This document shows positions 16,483-24,560 of a stretch of 64,000 nucleotides of DNA, piece by piece. The notes under the pieces are model-generated. The model had not been told where the DNA came from. It saw only the letters and a program-made list of their open reading frames with translations, and searched no databases. Each line of letters begins with the position of its first letter. Position 1 is the stretch's first letter. The stretch comes from Candidatus Villigracilaceae bacterium (GTDB taxonomy: Bacteria > Chloroflexota > Anaerolineae > Anaerolineales > Villigracilaceae), in assembly GCA_026645935.1 (NCBI GenBank), contig JAPKMP010000012.1, forward strand, positions 62,001-126,000, read 5' to 3'. Position numbers and translations under genes: made by a program.

Positions 16483-18702
16483 TTAGTATCTACCTCTATC
16501 CAACATTACTTCAGGATTCGGTAAATCGCCATCCCTCGCGGGGAAAACCTGCACCGCGCAAGCTTTGAACTCGGGAATCTTTGCCTGCGGGTCGAGGGCG
16601 TCGTTAGTCAGCAGATTCCCCGCGGCTTCGGCAAAATGCCAGGGGATGAAGACCACGCCCACGGAGGTCTTCTCGGTGATCGTGGCGCGCATGACGACTT
16701 CTCCGCGCCTGCTTTGGAGTCTGACCGGGTCGCCGTGTTTGATTCCGTGAATGTCGGCGTCTGCGGGGTGAATCTCGGCGCGGGCTTCGGGGTAGATCTC
16801 GTTGAGCGACGAGTTGCGAGTCATCGTGCCGCCGTGCCAATGCTCGAGCAGGCGTCCTGTTGTGAGAATAAAGGGATACTCATCGTCCGGCTCTTCCATC
16901 ACGGGGACGTAATCCAATTGATGGAATTTGCCGCGTCCGCGCGGGAAGGATTCGGTAAATAGGGTCGGCGTGCCGGGATGATTCAAATCCGGCACAGGGT
17001 AGATCAAGCCGACTTTGTCGATGCGTTCATAAGTGATGCCTGCGTAATCTTCGTTCACGCCCGCCATCTCGCGCAGGATTTCTTCGGGATGCTTGTAATC
17101 CCAATACGCAGAGTTAGTCCGCCCAAGGCGGGCTTCGATGCGTTTGGCTAGATCGCAGAGAATCTCCCAGTCCGGCCGGGCAAGCCCGCGAGGAGGATGA
17201 GCCGCGCGGACTCGCTGCACGCGCCGGTCCGTGTTCGAGAACGTCCCGTCCTTTTCAGCAAATGGCGTGGCTGGCAGGAAGACATCCGCAAATGCGCCGC
17301 TTTCGTTGATGAAAACATCCTGCGAGACGAGGAACTCAAGTTCCTGCATGTGCCTGCGCGTTTCGTTGAGGTTCGGCTCGGACATCATCGGGTTCTCGCC
17401 CATGATGAACAAAGCGCGGACGCCTCCTTCGTGCGCATGGCTGAGGATTTCCGTGGTGGTGAGTCCAAGCTTGAGGCTTAACCCACCCTCTTCGACGTTC
17501 CATGCCTTTTCCCATTTCGCGCGGTTTTCGGGATTGTCCACGCGCATATAGCCGGGGTAATGGAAGGGCATCGAACCCATGTCGCTCGCGCCCTGTACAT
17601 TGTTCTGTCCGCGCAGGGGATTCAACCCCGTGCCATCGCGCCCGACATGACCGGTGAGAAAGGCAAGATGAATCAACGCCAGCGCCGACGCCGTGCCATG
17701 CGAAAGCTGCGAGATGCCCATGCCCCAATAGATCGCGCCGTTCTTTGCCCTGGCATACATGCGCGCTGCCTTGCGAATATCCTCGGCAGGCACCCCGGAA
17801 ATTTCTTCAGCGTATTCAGGCGTGAATTTTTCAAGCGATTCAAGGAACTCGTCGAATCCTTCCGTGCGGTTCTTGACAAATTCCCAATTGACAAGGTTTT
17901 CCTTCACGATCACATGCGCCATCGCCGAAAAGACCGGCACATTCGTGCCCGGCTTGAGCGCCAGCCACATCTCCGCCATATCCACCAAATCGATGCGGCG
18001 CGGGTCCACGACGATCATCTTCGCGCCGTGTTTCATCACAGCTTCCTTCATTTGCAGCGCAATGATGGGATGGTTCTCGGAGGTGTTCGAGCCCGTCACA
18101 ATAAAGACATCGTTCATAATGACTTGCGACGCGGTGTTGCTCATGGCAGACGAGCCGATTGCTTGCTGAAGCGCAACCACCGAACCCGCGTGGCACAAGC
18201 GCGTGCAGTGATCCACGTTATTCGTACGGAACAGGGCGCGGTACATTTTTTGCAGGAGATAATTATCTTCGTTGGTGGCTTTGGCGCAGCAATAGACCGC
18301 CATCGCGTCCGAGCCGTCGCGCCGGTAAATTCGTACGAGGCTGTCAGCCACAAAGTTCAGAGCGGTGTCCCAGTCGGTTTCGACCCAGTCCCAGAGATTG
18401 GAGATCTGAGAATCGGGAATCGGCTTTCCATCTGAACTGATGGCATAGACCTGTTCACGACCTTCGGGTTTTGGTTTTCCTTCGAGAAGGTAACGCCGCA
18501 CGAGCGGAGTCGTAACACGCTTGGGGTGATAGACAAAGTCGTAGCCGAAGCGTCCCTTCACGCATAAATTCCCGTGATTGACGGGCGAATCGAAGGGGCT
18601 GGTCACTTTGTAAATGAAATCGTCCCTGACATGTAATTGCAGGGTACAACCCACGCCGCAATAAGGGCAGGTCGACGTGGTGATATGGTCAGGTTTGATC
18701 AT
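16483..18702 (-). CDS. fdhA: Formate dehydrogenase catalytic subunit, cysteine type
   Basis: A 739-residue molybdopterin oxidoreductase that oxidises formate to CO2. An N-terminal [4Fe-4S] site is formed by C12, C15, C19 and C47. The metal-ligand position in the formate dehydrogenase signature HCTRLCH is C170 with adjacent H171, so the enzyme uses cysteine rather than selenocysteine. The C-terminal cofactor-binding domain begins around residue 610 ([14 protein letters not shown]). Its start overlaps the ferredoxin-like subunit by 4 nt. With the NuoE-NuoF fusion it forms a soluble NAD-linked complex that could drain formate from folate-bound methyl groups. Confidence 0.93.
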   Translation of the reverse strand: MIKPDHITTSTCPYCGVGCTLQLHVRDDFIYKVTSPFDSPVNHGNLCVKGRFGYDFVYHPKRVTTPLVRRYLLEGKPKPEGREQVYAISSDGKPIPDSQISNLWDWVETDWDTALNFVADSLVRIYRRDGSDAMAVYCCAKATNEDNYLLQKMYRALFRTNNVDHCTRLCHAGSVVALQQAIGSSAMSNTASQVIMNDVFIVTGSNTSENHPIIALQMKEAVMKHGAKMIVVDPRRIDLVDMAEMWLALKPGTNVPVFSAMAHVIVKENLVNWEFVKNRTEGFDEFLESLEKFTPEYAEEISGVPAEDIRKAARMYARAKNGAIYWGMGISQLSHGTASALALIHLAFLTGHVGRDGTGLNPLRGQNNVQGASDMGSMPFHYPGYMRVDNPENRAKWEKAWNVEEGGLSLKLGLTTTEILSHAHEGGVRALFIMGENPMMSEPNLNETRRHMQELEFLVSQDVFINESGAFADVFLPATPFAEKDGTFSNTDRRVQRVRAAHPPRGLARPDWEILCDLAKRIEARLGRTNSAYWDYKHPEEILREMAGVNEDYAGITYERIDKVGLIYPVPDLNHPGTPTLFTESFPRGRGKFHQLDYVPVMEEPDDEYPFILTTGRLLEHWHGGTMTRNSSLNEIYPEARAEIHPADADIHGIKHGDPVRLQSRRGEVVMRATITEKTSVGVVFIPWHFAEAAGNLLTNDALDPQAKIPEFKACAVQVFPARDGDLPNPEVMLDRGRY

Positions 18703-19397
18703 CGCGGCTTCCTCTGCTTTCTACCGGTATTCATCACGCTGATCTCGGAAGGAGTCTTGCCTTGTTCCAATAAAAACTGTCTTTTTGGTTTCAACGCGCC
18801 TGTCGGGCAGACGCCCACACACTGACCGCACATCACGCAGGTCGTTTCTGGTATCGTTTTATCGAAGAAAGTTCCGATCTGCGATTCGTATCCACGCCCT
18901 TCGAAGTTGATCGCATATGTGTATTGCGCATCGTCCGCGCAGACCTGCACACAGCGCCAACACAACAGACACTTCGAGTAATCGCGGATGTACATCGGGT
19001 TGTCGTCTTTGATATCCGACTCGCGTCGTTCGGCGTCGGGAAACCGTTCATGACTCGCTCCATATTCGTCCATCATGGTGAGGATCTCTGGCGCATCGGA
19101 CAAGTCCATGGTGGAGGCGAGCATCTCAAGGATGGTCTTACGGGAACGGACGACCTTATCGCTTCGCGTCTGGACTTTCATATTCGCCGCCGCCTTGACA
19201 ATGCACGCAGGCTGAAGCAGACGCATCCCCTCCACCTCGACAACGCAGATGCGGCACAAGGCATTCGCCGTGGTCGCTTCGTGGAAACAGATGGTGGGGA
19301 TGTCAATTCCATTTTCGCGCGCGGCTTCGAGCAGGGTTTTGCCTTGTTCGACTGAAATTTCCTGTCCGTCAATTACCAGAGTCAAATTATCGCTCAT
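18699..19397 (-). CDS. Multi-cluster ferredoxin subunit (NuoG-N/HoxU-like) of formate dehydrogenase
   Basis: This 232-residue electron-transfer subunit has a plant-type [2Fe-2S] domain at residues 1-78 (cysteines in [15 protein letters not shown] and QPACI). A NuoG-type linker is followed by two [4Fe-4S] motifs, [13 protein letters not shown] and [18 protein letters not shown]. Its layout matches HoxU and the N-terminus of NuoG. It would wire the molybdopterin subunit to the NAD-reducing subunit. It overlaps the catalytic subunit by 4 nt. Hydrogenase large subunits use similar partners, but none is nearby. Confidence 0.9.
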   Translation of the reverse strand: MSDNLTLVIDGQEISVEQGKTLLEAARENGIDIPTICFHEATTANALCRICVVEVEGMRLLQPACIVKAAANMKVQTRSDKVVRSRKTILEMLASTMDLSDAPEILTMMDEYGASHERFPDAERRESDIKDDNPMYIRDYSKCLLCWRCVQVCADDAQYTYAINFEGRGYESQIGTFFDKTIPETTCVMCGQCVGVCPTGALKPKRQFLLEQGKTPSEISVMNTGRKQRKPR

Positions 19398-19415
19398 AAT
19401 GCCTCATATCAACAC

Positions 19416-19616
19416 TCAAAGTCGTTCTTTTACCTTCTTCCAAAATTCACGCCAATCGGTTTCCCACTCTTCCTCAGTCGTATCGTCTTTGATATCCAGG
19501 TTGAGGCTTCTGATTATGCTCTCAATCCAATCCTTATACGCCTGCAGACTTTCATCTCTGGGGCGGCTGTAGTATCTTTTAGGCTCGTTTTCAGCTGGCT
19601 TTCCATCTGACTTCAT
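19416..19616 (-). CDS. Small charged protein inside the formate dehydrogenase operon
   Basis: A 66-residue, highly charged and Trp-rich protein (YKDWIESI, EEEWETDWREFWKK) with no signal peptide or membrane segment. It lies 36 nt after the NuoE-NuoF gene and 18 nt before the ferredoxin subunit on the same strand, so it is co-transcribed. Small FdsD-type delta subunits occur in some NAD-linked formate dehydrogenases, but no sequence resemblance to them was recognised. It may be an assembly or structural subunit; the function is unknown. Confidence 0.6.
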   Translation of the reverse strand: MKSDGKPAENEPKRYYSRPRDESLQAYKDWIESIIRSLNLDIKDDTTEEEWETDWREFWKKVKERL

Positions 19617-19652
19617 TTCTTTCCTCTTTCATCATTCCTTTCACACTTTCCA

Positions 19653-21320
19653 TCACTCACTGTCGACGAATATCTCGGGCCATAACTTGATCGCGCTCAA
19701 CACCGCGCTTGCCGCTGTTTGACCCAACCCGCAGAGACTCGCATCGGTCATCGTCCAGCCGACGTCCTGCAAGCGGACCAGATCACCTTCCCGGCTTTTT
19801 CCATCTGCAATGCGGTCGAGAATTTCCATCTGGCGTTGGGTTCCCATTTGGCATGGATAGCATTTGCCGCAGGATTCGTGAGCAAAGAATTTGCCCAATC
19901 TCTTCAACACATCGCGCATGTTGCGGGTTTCGTCGAAGACCATCACCACGCCGGAGCCGAGCGGCAAACCCACAGCGCGCAGGTCTTCGAAGGTCATTTT
20001 CACATCGAGATGGTCCGAAGTAGCGAATGCTCCCGCCGCGCCGCCAAATAGGACCGATTTGAGATTCCTTCCATTCGTCACACCACCCGCCATATCAAGC
20101 ACCTCACGCAGGGATGCGCCAAATGCAACTTCGTACAAACCCGGCTCGACCACATCGCCGGATACACAAAACAGTTTTGGTCCCGGCGATTTCTCGGTGC
20201 CGATCTTGCGATATTCCGCCGAACCCATGGAAATAATCAGCGGCACATTGCTGAGCGTTTCTACATTATTGATGACGGTCGGCATGCCGAACACGCCGTA
20301 AGTCGTCGGGAAGGGCGGCTTTACGCGCGGGAAACCGCGCTTCCCTTCGATGGATTCGAACAGCGCGGTCTCCTCGCCGCAAATATAAGCGCCCGCGCCG
20401 ACGCGAATTTCGATTTCAAAACCGTCGAGATAACCCGCCCTGCCTGCTTCGTTGAGGGCGTTCTCCAAAACAGGAACGATATAAGGATACTCTCCCCGAA
20501 CGTAGATACAGCCCTTCGCTGCACCAATGGCGTATGCCGCAATGCACATCCCTTCGATCATCAGGTGAGGATCGTCGAGCATCAGGATGCGGTCTTTGAA
20601 CGTGCCCGGCTCGGACTCATCCGCGTTGCAGATGACATATTTGACATCCCCCTCCGCCTTGAGCGCGCCCTCCCATTTGATTCCCGTCGGGAAGGCTGCG
20701 CCGCCCCGTCCCACCAGACCCGAGGCTTTGATCTCCTCTACGACCTCTTCACGACTCAAGCTTTTCGCTTTCTTTAACGCCGCATATTCGCCATACTTCC
20801 TGAGCGAGGTGGCCCCGCCGCCGCAATTTTTGGTCAACAGACGCAACGTCCCGCCGACGGGAGACTTCGGACGATAGGTTTTAGTCGACGTAAACTCTTC
20901 TATGGCCTGGTTTCCATTCGTCACCAACACAGCCGGGACCTGGTCGCACAACCCCAGGCAGGGACTCGGCTCGATGGTGAGATCCAACTCCGGGTGAGTC
21001 TGATGCGGTTCCAGTTTGTATTGCAGGCAGAGCTTCTTCAACATCCCATCCGAATCGCGGAGCCCGCATGCCGGGTCGGTGCAAACACGAATCACATTTC
21101 TGCCCGTCGGCGTGTTGTAGTACATCGAGTAGAACTCGATCACGCCGTGAACATCCGCGAGCGGCACACGCAGGGATTTGGCGACCTCGGCAGCTACGGG
21201 TTCGGGCAGCCACCCATAGATGTTTTGAGCCGCATGCAGGGCTGGCAACAACCCCGGGCGGCCCATCGGAATAAATTTCTCGATTGCGGGCTTCAATAGT
21301 GTGAGGTCAAAATCTGACAT
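19653..21320 (-). CDS. NuoE-NuoF fusion, NAD-reducing subunit of formate dehydrogenase
   Basis: A 555-residue fusion. The NuoE-like thioredoxin-fold part (about residues 1-145) carries four [2Fe-2S] cysteines in VCTDPACGL and SPCLGLCD. The NuoF-like part (about 190-555) has the NAD/FMN-binding GRGGAAFPTGIKW and GAGAYICGEETAL segments and a [4Fe-4S] site ESCGKCYPCQMGT. It would pass electrons from formate to NAD. The start at 21320 is preferred because GGAG lies 5 nt upstream; an in-frame upstream start at 21374 lacks one. It is the first gene of the operon and diverges from the GntR gene. Confidence 0.9.
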   Translation of the reverse strand: MSDFDLTLLKPAIEKFIPMGRPGLLPALHAAQNIYGWLPEPVAAEVAKSLRVPLADVHGVIEFYSMYYNTPTGRNVIRVCTDPACGLRDSDGMLKKLCLQYKLEPHQTHPELDLTIEPSPCLGLCDQVPAVLVTNGNQAIEEFTSTKTYRPKSPVGGTLRLLTKNCGGGATSLRKYGEYAALKKAKSLSREEVVEEIKASGLVGRGGAAFPTGIKWEGALKAEGDVKYVICNADESEPGTFKDRILMLDDPHLMIEGMCIAAYAIGAAKGCIYVRGEYPYIVPVLENALNEAGRAGYLDGFEIEIRVGAGAYICGEETALFESIEGKRGFPRVKPPFPTTYGVFGMPTVINNVETLSNVPLIISMGSAEYRKIGTEKSPGPKLFCVSGDVVEPGLYEVAFGASLREVLDMAGGVTNGRNLKSVLFGGAAGAFATSDHLDVKMTFEDLRAVGLPLGSGVVMVFDETRNMRDVLKRLGKFFAHESCGKCYPCQMGTQRQMEILDRIADGKSREGDLVRLQDVGWTMTDASLCGLGQTAASAVLSAIKLWPEIFVDSE

Positions 21321-21338
21321 GCATTCTCCGGTATGGCG

Positions 21339-21344
21339 AGTATA
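21339..21344 (-). promoter_or_regulatory. Candidate -10 box of the formate dehydrogenase operon
   Basis: TATACT on the minus strand lies about 19 nt upstream of the NuoE-NuoF ATG. The -35 region (21362-21367) is poor (ATGTCA) and is covered by the CRP-like palindrome, which suggests a promoter that depends on an activator. Confidence 0.4.
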
Positions 21345-21359
21345 ACCGAATGTATTTTC

Positions 21360-21375
21360 TGTGACATGCGTCACT
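21360..21375. promoter_or_regulatory. CRP/FNR-family-like binding site between the fdh and GntR/mtt operons
   Basis: TGTGA-CATGCG-TCACT lies in the divergent gap and matches the CRP-type consensus TGTGA-N6-TCACA in nine of ten arm positions. Its centre is about 42 nt upstream of the transcript start predicted for the GntR gene, the class II activator position, and it overlaps the -35 region on the fdh side. The identity of the regulator is inferred only from the motif. Confidence 0.5.
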
Positions 21376-21397
21376 TCCGATTTCAGGCAGGATTATA

Positions 21398-21411
21398 TAT
21401 AATATACAATC
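21398..21411 (+). promoter_or_regulatory. GntR promoter -10 box with overlapping half-operator
   Basis: A consensus TATAAT (21398-21403) lies 8 nt before the GntR ATG, so the transcript probably starts at or just before the start codon and is leaderless. TATACAAT (21403-21410) is one exact half of the ATTGTATACAAT operator seen for some FadR-type GntR regulators and could serve autoregulation. Confidence 0.45.
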
Positions 21412-22155
21412 ATGGCGTCAATCCCGACGAAAGAACTCACCCACAAACCCCTGAAGGAAGAAATTTATGATGCCCTTCACCGTCAGATCATCGCGGGGAA
21501 ATATGCGCCGGGAGACTGGCTGAGGCAGGAAGAGATCGCAAGCCAGATGGGCGTGAGCATGACGCCGGTGCGCGAAGCCCTGGACCTGCTGGTGGCAAAA
21601 GGCATCGCCGAACGCGTTCCGTATCGAGGCGTGCGCGTGCGGGAGATGTCGGAGAAAGATGTGGTCGATGCATACGGCATGCGCCTGTTTCTTGAGGCGA
21701 TGATCGCCCGGGAGACCGCGCTCAATATTACGCCCGAACAGGTCGCAAACCTCGAGGTCATCATGGCTGAAATGGACCGGCATGTTGAACTAAGCGAGAT
21801 GCCGCAGGAACGCCAGATGAGCCGCGAGTTCCATGCGGCCATTGCGGAAGCGTCCGGCAATAATTTATTGATCCAGTTGTACGCGATCGTCTCGAATGCC
21901 TTCCCGGATTGGCTTTTATACGAGGCGCTCTACCGCAAACCGGAACTTGTTTCCAGCAGCGTGACGCAAACGCACGATGAACATTCCGCCATTCTGGAAG
22001 CGTTCAAAGAACACGACCCGGACCTAGCGGTGAAAGTCTCGCTGGACCACGTGATGGAATCCGGCCGATGGCTTGAAAATTATCGCAATATTCCCGCCAA
22101 GCTATTAAGGGAAAAAGAAAAACAAGTCTCGCACTTGATAAAAAAATCCAAGTAA
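21412..22155 (+). CDS. GntR-family (FadR/FCD-type) regulator of the methyltransferase cluster
   Basis: This 247-residue regulator has an N-terminal winged helix at about residues 14-80 (YDALHRQIIAGKYAPGDWLR, VSMTPVREALDLLVAKGI) and a C-terminal all-helical FCD ligand domain. The FCD part contains a metal-binding-type set of His residues (REFHAAI, TQTHDEHSAI, SLDHVMESG). FCD regulators usually bind small carboxylates or amino-acid-like ligands. It is 17 nt upstream of the corrinoid protein, so it is likely the first gene and local regulator of the methyltransferase cluster; a betaine-like ligand is plausible. Confidence 0.92.
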   Translation: MASIPTKELTHKPLKEEIYDALHRQIIAGKYAPGDWLRQEEIASQMGVSMTPVREALDLLVAKGIAERVPYRGVRVREMSEKDVVDAYGMRLFLEAMIARETALNITPEQVANLEVIMAEMDRHVELSEMPQERQMSREFHAAIAEASGNNLLIQLYAIVSNAFPDWLLYEALYRKPELVSSSVTQTHDEHSAILEAFKEHDPDLAVKVSLDHVMESGRWLENYRNIPAKLLREKEKQVSHLIKKSK

Positions 22156-22172
22156 ATTCATCAGGAGGCAGC

Positions 22173-22832
22173 ATGTCGGAAGAGATCGAGAAACTATATA
22201 AGGATATGGCGCAGAGCATCATCGACGGGGATTCCGATATATCGGTGGACCTTGCCAAGAAATCCATCGAAATGAACATCCCACCGTTGGATGCGATCAC
22301 AAAGGGGTTCGTGATCGGCGTCAATTACATCGGTGACCAGTTCGGCGCCGGTGAAGCCTTTTTGCCCGAATTGGTGATGGCTGGCGAAGCGATGAAAGCC
22401 GCTGTCGCCGTGCTTGAACCGGAATTGCTCAAACTCGGGGAAGCCCGCGAAACAATGGGCAGGGTCATCCTTGCCACAGTCGAAGGCGACATCCACGAAA
22501 TCGGAAAGACCCTGGTCGGAACAATGCTCAGCGCTTCGGGCTTCGAAGTGACCGATATGGGTGTGGACCAGCCCGCCGACAAGATCATCGGCAAGGCGCT
22601 GGAGATCGATGCGAACCTAATCGGTTTGAGCGCATTGCTCACCACCACGATGGTGCGTCAGCGCGAGTTGATCGAAGAGTTGGACAAGGAAAATCTGCGT
22701 CCGCGCATCAAGGTGATGGTCGGCGGCGCGCCGATCACCCGCGACTGGGCGACCAAGATCAAAGCCGACGGCACCTCGGAAGATGCAGTCGGCGCGGTGC
22801 AACTGGCGAAGCAGTTGGTTGGGAAGGCGTAA
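22173..22832 (+). CDS. Methyltransferase corrinoid protein (MtbC/MtgC-like)
   Basis: A 219-residue cobalamin carrier that accepts a methyl group from an MttB-family enzyme on Co(I) and passes it to a second methyltransferase. An N-terminal helical cap (residues 1-88) has the MAGEAMK segment. The Rossmann-like B12 domain carries the lower-ligand motif DIHEIG (the DxHxxG histidine) and the GLSALLTTT and VMVGGAPITRDWA segments. AGGAGG lies 4 nt before the ATG. It is the only corrinoid protein in the window, so it presumably serves all four MttB homologues. Confidence 0.93.
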   Translation: MSEEIEKLYKDMAQSIIDGDSDISVDLAKKSIEMNIPPLDAITKGFVIGVNYIGDQFGAGEAFLPELVMAGEAMKAAVAVLEPELLKLGEARETMGRVILATVEGDIHEIGKTLVGTMLSASGFEVTDMGVDQPADKIIGKALEIDANLIGLSALLTTTMVRQRELIEELDKENLRPRIKVMVGGAPITRDWATKIKADGTSEDAVGAVQLAKQLVGKA

Positions 22833-22839
22833 GAACACC

Positions 22840-22955
22840 GATGGTCGAGTAGGGCAAAGCCCGTATCGAGACCATCATGTTAGACAAAAACTTTAAGAAA
22901 TTCATAAACTGGTGGTCTCGGTACGCCCCAACGAACACGGGGCTGCTCGACCACC
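22840..22955. repeat. Pair of GGTGGTCGAG-type palindromic repeats
   Basis: The corrinoid-MttB gap holds two related palindromes. One (22840-22876) begins GATGGTCGAGTAG and ends CGAGACCATC; the other (22911-22955), in the opposite sense, begins GGTGGTCTCGGTACG and ends CTGCTCGACCACC. They flank a 34-nt AT-rich core. Repeats of this kind are scattered in many bacterial genomes. They could form a long cruciform or transcript hairpin and partly uncouple corrinoid and MttB expression. Confidence 0.65.
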
Positions 22956-23000
22956 GAGCATCAGAGAGAGAAGAGAGAGACATGGCCTTTGGAGGGCTCT

Positions 23001-24455
23001 ATGTCTCATAAAAAAATCAAAACCATCAGTGATCCAAAACTCAAATTGGAGATACTGAGCAAGCAGGATGTACAGAAAATCCACGAAGCGACCTTGCACA
23101 TCATCGAGAACGTCGGTGTGCGCTTCCCATCGAAGCGAGCGCTGCAAATCTGGGAAGATGTCGGCGCGGACGTGAACCCCGAAAAAAGAATCGTCAAGGT
23201 CAAACCACATCTGATCGAAGATGCGCTCAAACAAGCGCCGCCCGCCTACATCCTCGGCGCGCGCGACCCGCAACAGAATCTCTCGCTTGACGGCAACCAC
23301 GTCAACCTCGGCACAGACGGTTGCGGCGTGGAGATCATCGACATCCACACCGGCGTGAAGCGCACCACCGAACTGCAGGACGTTCGCGACATCGCCCGCA
23401 TTGCTGACGCCACCGAAGAGGTCGCCTTCCACTGGGTTCCTGTTTCGGCGCAGGACACACCCGTCGAAGCGCGCGGTCTGCACGAGATCAAAGCCGTTTG
23501 GGAAAACTCCACCAAACATGTGCAGTCCGAGTCCATTTACAACGCGGACGAAGCAAAAGCTTCCATGGAGATGGCAATCATCCTCGCGGGCAGCAAAGAG
23601 GAATTACGAAAACGCCCCGTGCTCTCGCTGATGCAATGTACCGCGCCTCCTCTCGGGCACGACGGCGGTTCGCTCGACGCAGCCTTGATTGCCGCCGAAC
23701 ACGGGGTCCCGACCGGCTTCATGACGATGACCGCCTGCATGACCACCGGTCCCGCCACGATGGCAGGGACACTCGCCGTCGGCAACGCGGAAGTGATCGC
23801 CGCCACCGCCCTTTTACAACTGGCTTACCCCGGCGCGCCTGTCTTTTACGCAGCCGCCCAGACCGCGTCCGATCCGCGTACGGGTGTCTACACCGGAGGC
23901 GGACCGGAAGATTTCCTCTTCGGCGCGGCCACCAACATTCTGTCGGATTTCTACAACATCCCGCTCTCGATGGGTTCATTTGCCACCGGCGCGAAGGAAC
24001 CGAACTGGCAAGCCGGCCTTGAAGGCAGTCTCTCCACATTCATGGCAAGTGTGGTCATGTCCGATATGCTGCTAGGTTGCGGTTTTCTGCACGGCAGCCG
24101 CATTTGGTCCTACGCCGAAATGATGATGGACTGCGAGATCTTTTCCATCATCGAAAAGATGATGCACGGCATCGAAGTCAACGAGGAGACTCTCGCACTG
24201 GACGCCGTCGCCGCGGTGGGACCGGGCGGTCACTACCTCGCGCAGAAACATACTATCAAGCACATGCGTGAACTGTTCCTTCCCCAATTCCTTGATCGCC
24301 GCCCCTACTCCAAATGGGAGGAGACCGGCGAAGACGCGCGTGAATGGGCAGTGCAAAAAGCCAGAAAGATCCTGAAAGAACACAAGCCCGATCTGCTGGA
24401 TGAAAAAATCAGCAAAGAGTTCGACAGGATCATCAAGTCGGTAGAAAAGAAGTAA
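23001..24455 (+). CDS. MttB-family methyltransferase 1, pyrrolysine-free
   Basis: This 484-residue TIM-barrel protein of the trimethylamine methyltransferase superfamily would demethylate a quaternary or tertiary amine and methylate the corrinoid protein. Family segments include TLHIIENVGVRFPS near the N-terminus, GTDGCGVEIID, YTGGGPEDF and the C-terminal VGPGGHYLAQKHT. The frame is uninterrupted, with no internal amber codon, so it belongs to the non-pyrrolysine branch that includes the glycine betaine enzyme MtgB. The ATG at 23001 has GGAGG 5 nt upstream; an upstream in-frame TTG is not preferred. Substrate is not known. Confidence 0.88.
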   Translation: MSHKKIKTISDPKLKLEILSKQDVQKIHEATLHIIENVGVRFPSKRALQIWEDVGADVNPEKRIVKVKPHLIEDALKQAPPAYILGARDPQQNLSLDGNHVNLGTDGCGVEIIDIHTGVKRTTELQDVRDIARIADATEEVAFHWVPVSAQDTPVEARGLHEIKAVWENSTKHVQSESIYNADEAKASMEMAIILAGSKEELRKRPVLSLMQCTAPPLGHDGGSLDAALIAAEHGVPTGFMTMTACMTTGPATMAGTLAVGNAEVIAATALLQLAYPGAPVFYAAAQTASDPRTGVYTGGGPEDFLFGAATNILSDFYNIPLSMGSFATGAKEPNWQAGLEGSLSTFMASVVMSDMLLGCGFLHGSRIWSYAEMMMDCEIFSIIEKMMHGIEVNEETLALDAVAAVGPGGHYLAQKHTIKHMRELFLPQFLDRRPYSKWEETGEDAREWAVQKARKILKEHKPDLLDEKISKEFDRIIKSVEKK

Positions 24456-24461
24456 CCAGTT

Positions 24462-24511
24462 TTGTAGGGGCGGGGCTTATGCCACGAAGTGGTATGACCC
24501 TGCCCTTACGA
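24462..24511. repeat. GTAGGGGC-type palindromic repeat
   Basis: An imperfect hairpin in the gap between MttB1 and MttB2 has outer arms GTAGGGGCGGGG (24464-24475) and CCCTGCCCTTAC (24498-24509) and an inner CCAC-GAA-GTGG stem. It looks like a member of a common interspersed repeat class rather than a promoter. Confidence 0.5.
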
Positions 24512-24560
24512 TCAAATTATCTCTTCGCCAAAGAGAAATTTCCAATTAGAGGTGTCATCC

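Noticed and set aside
17560-18435. Plus-strand open frame of 291 residues opposite the formate dehydrogenase gene
   Set aside because: His/Arg-rich antisense shadow of a strongly supported gene.
16483-18702. Selenocysteine-type formate dehydrogenase
   Set aside because: The active-site position is a TGC/TGT cysteine codon in HCTRLCH; no in-frame TGA is present.
22833-23000. Cobalamin riboswitch upstream of MttB1
   Set aside because: The gap is explained by two palindromic repeats and no B12-box-like sequence was recognised.
23498-24022. Arg-rich plus-strand frame inside MttB1
   Set aside because: Out-of-frame product of GC-rich coding sequence; overlaps a complete MttB reading frame.
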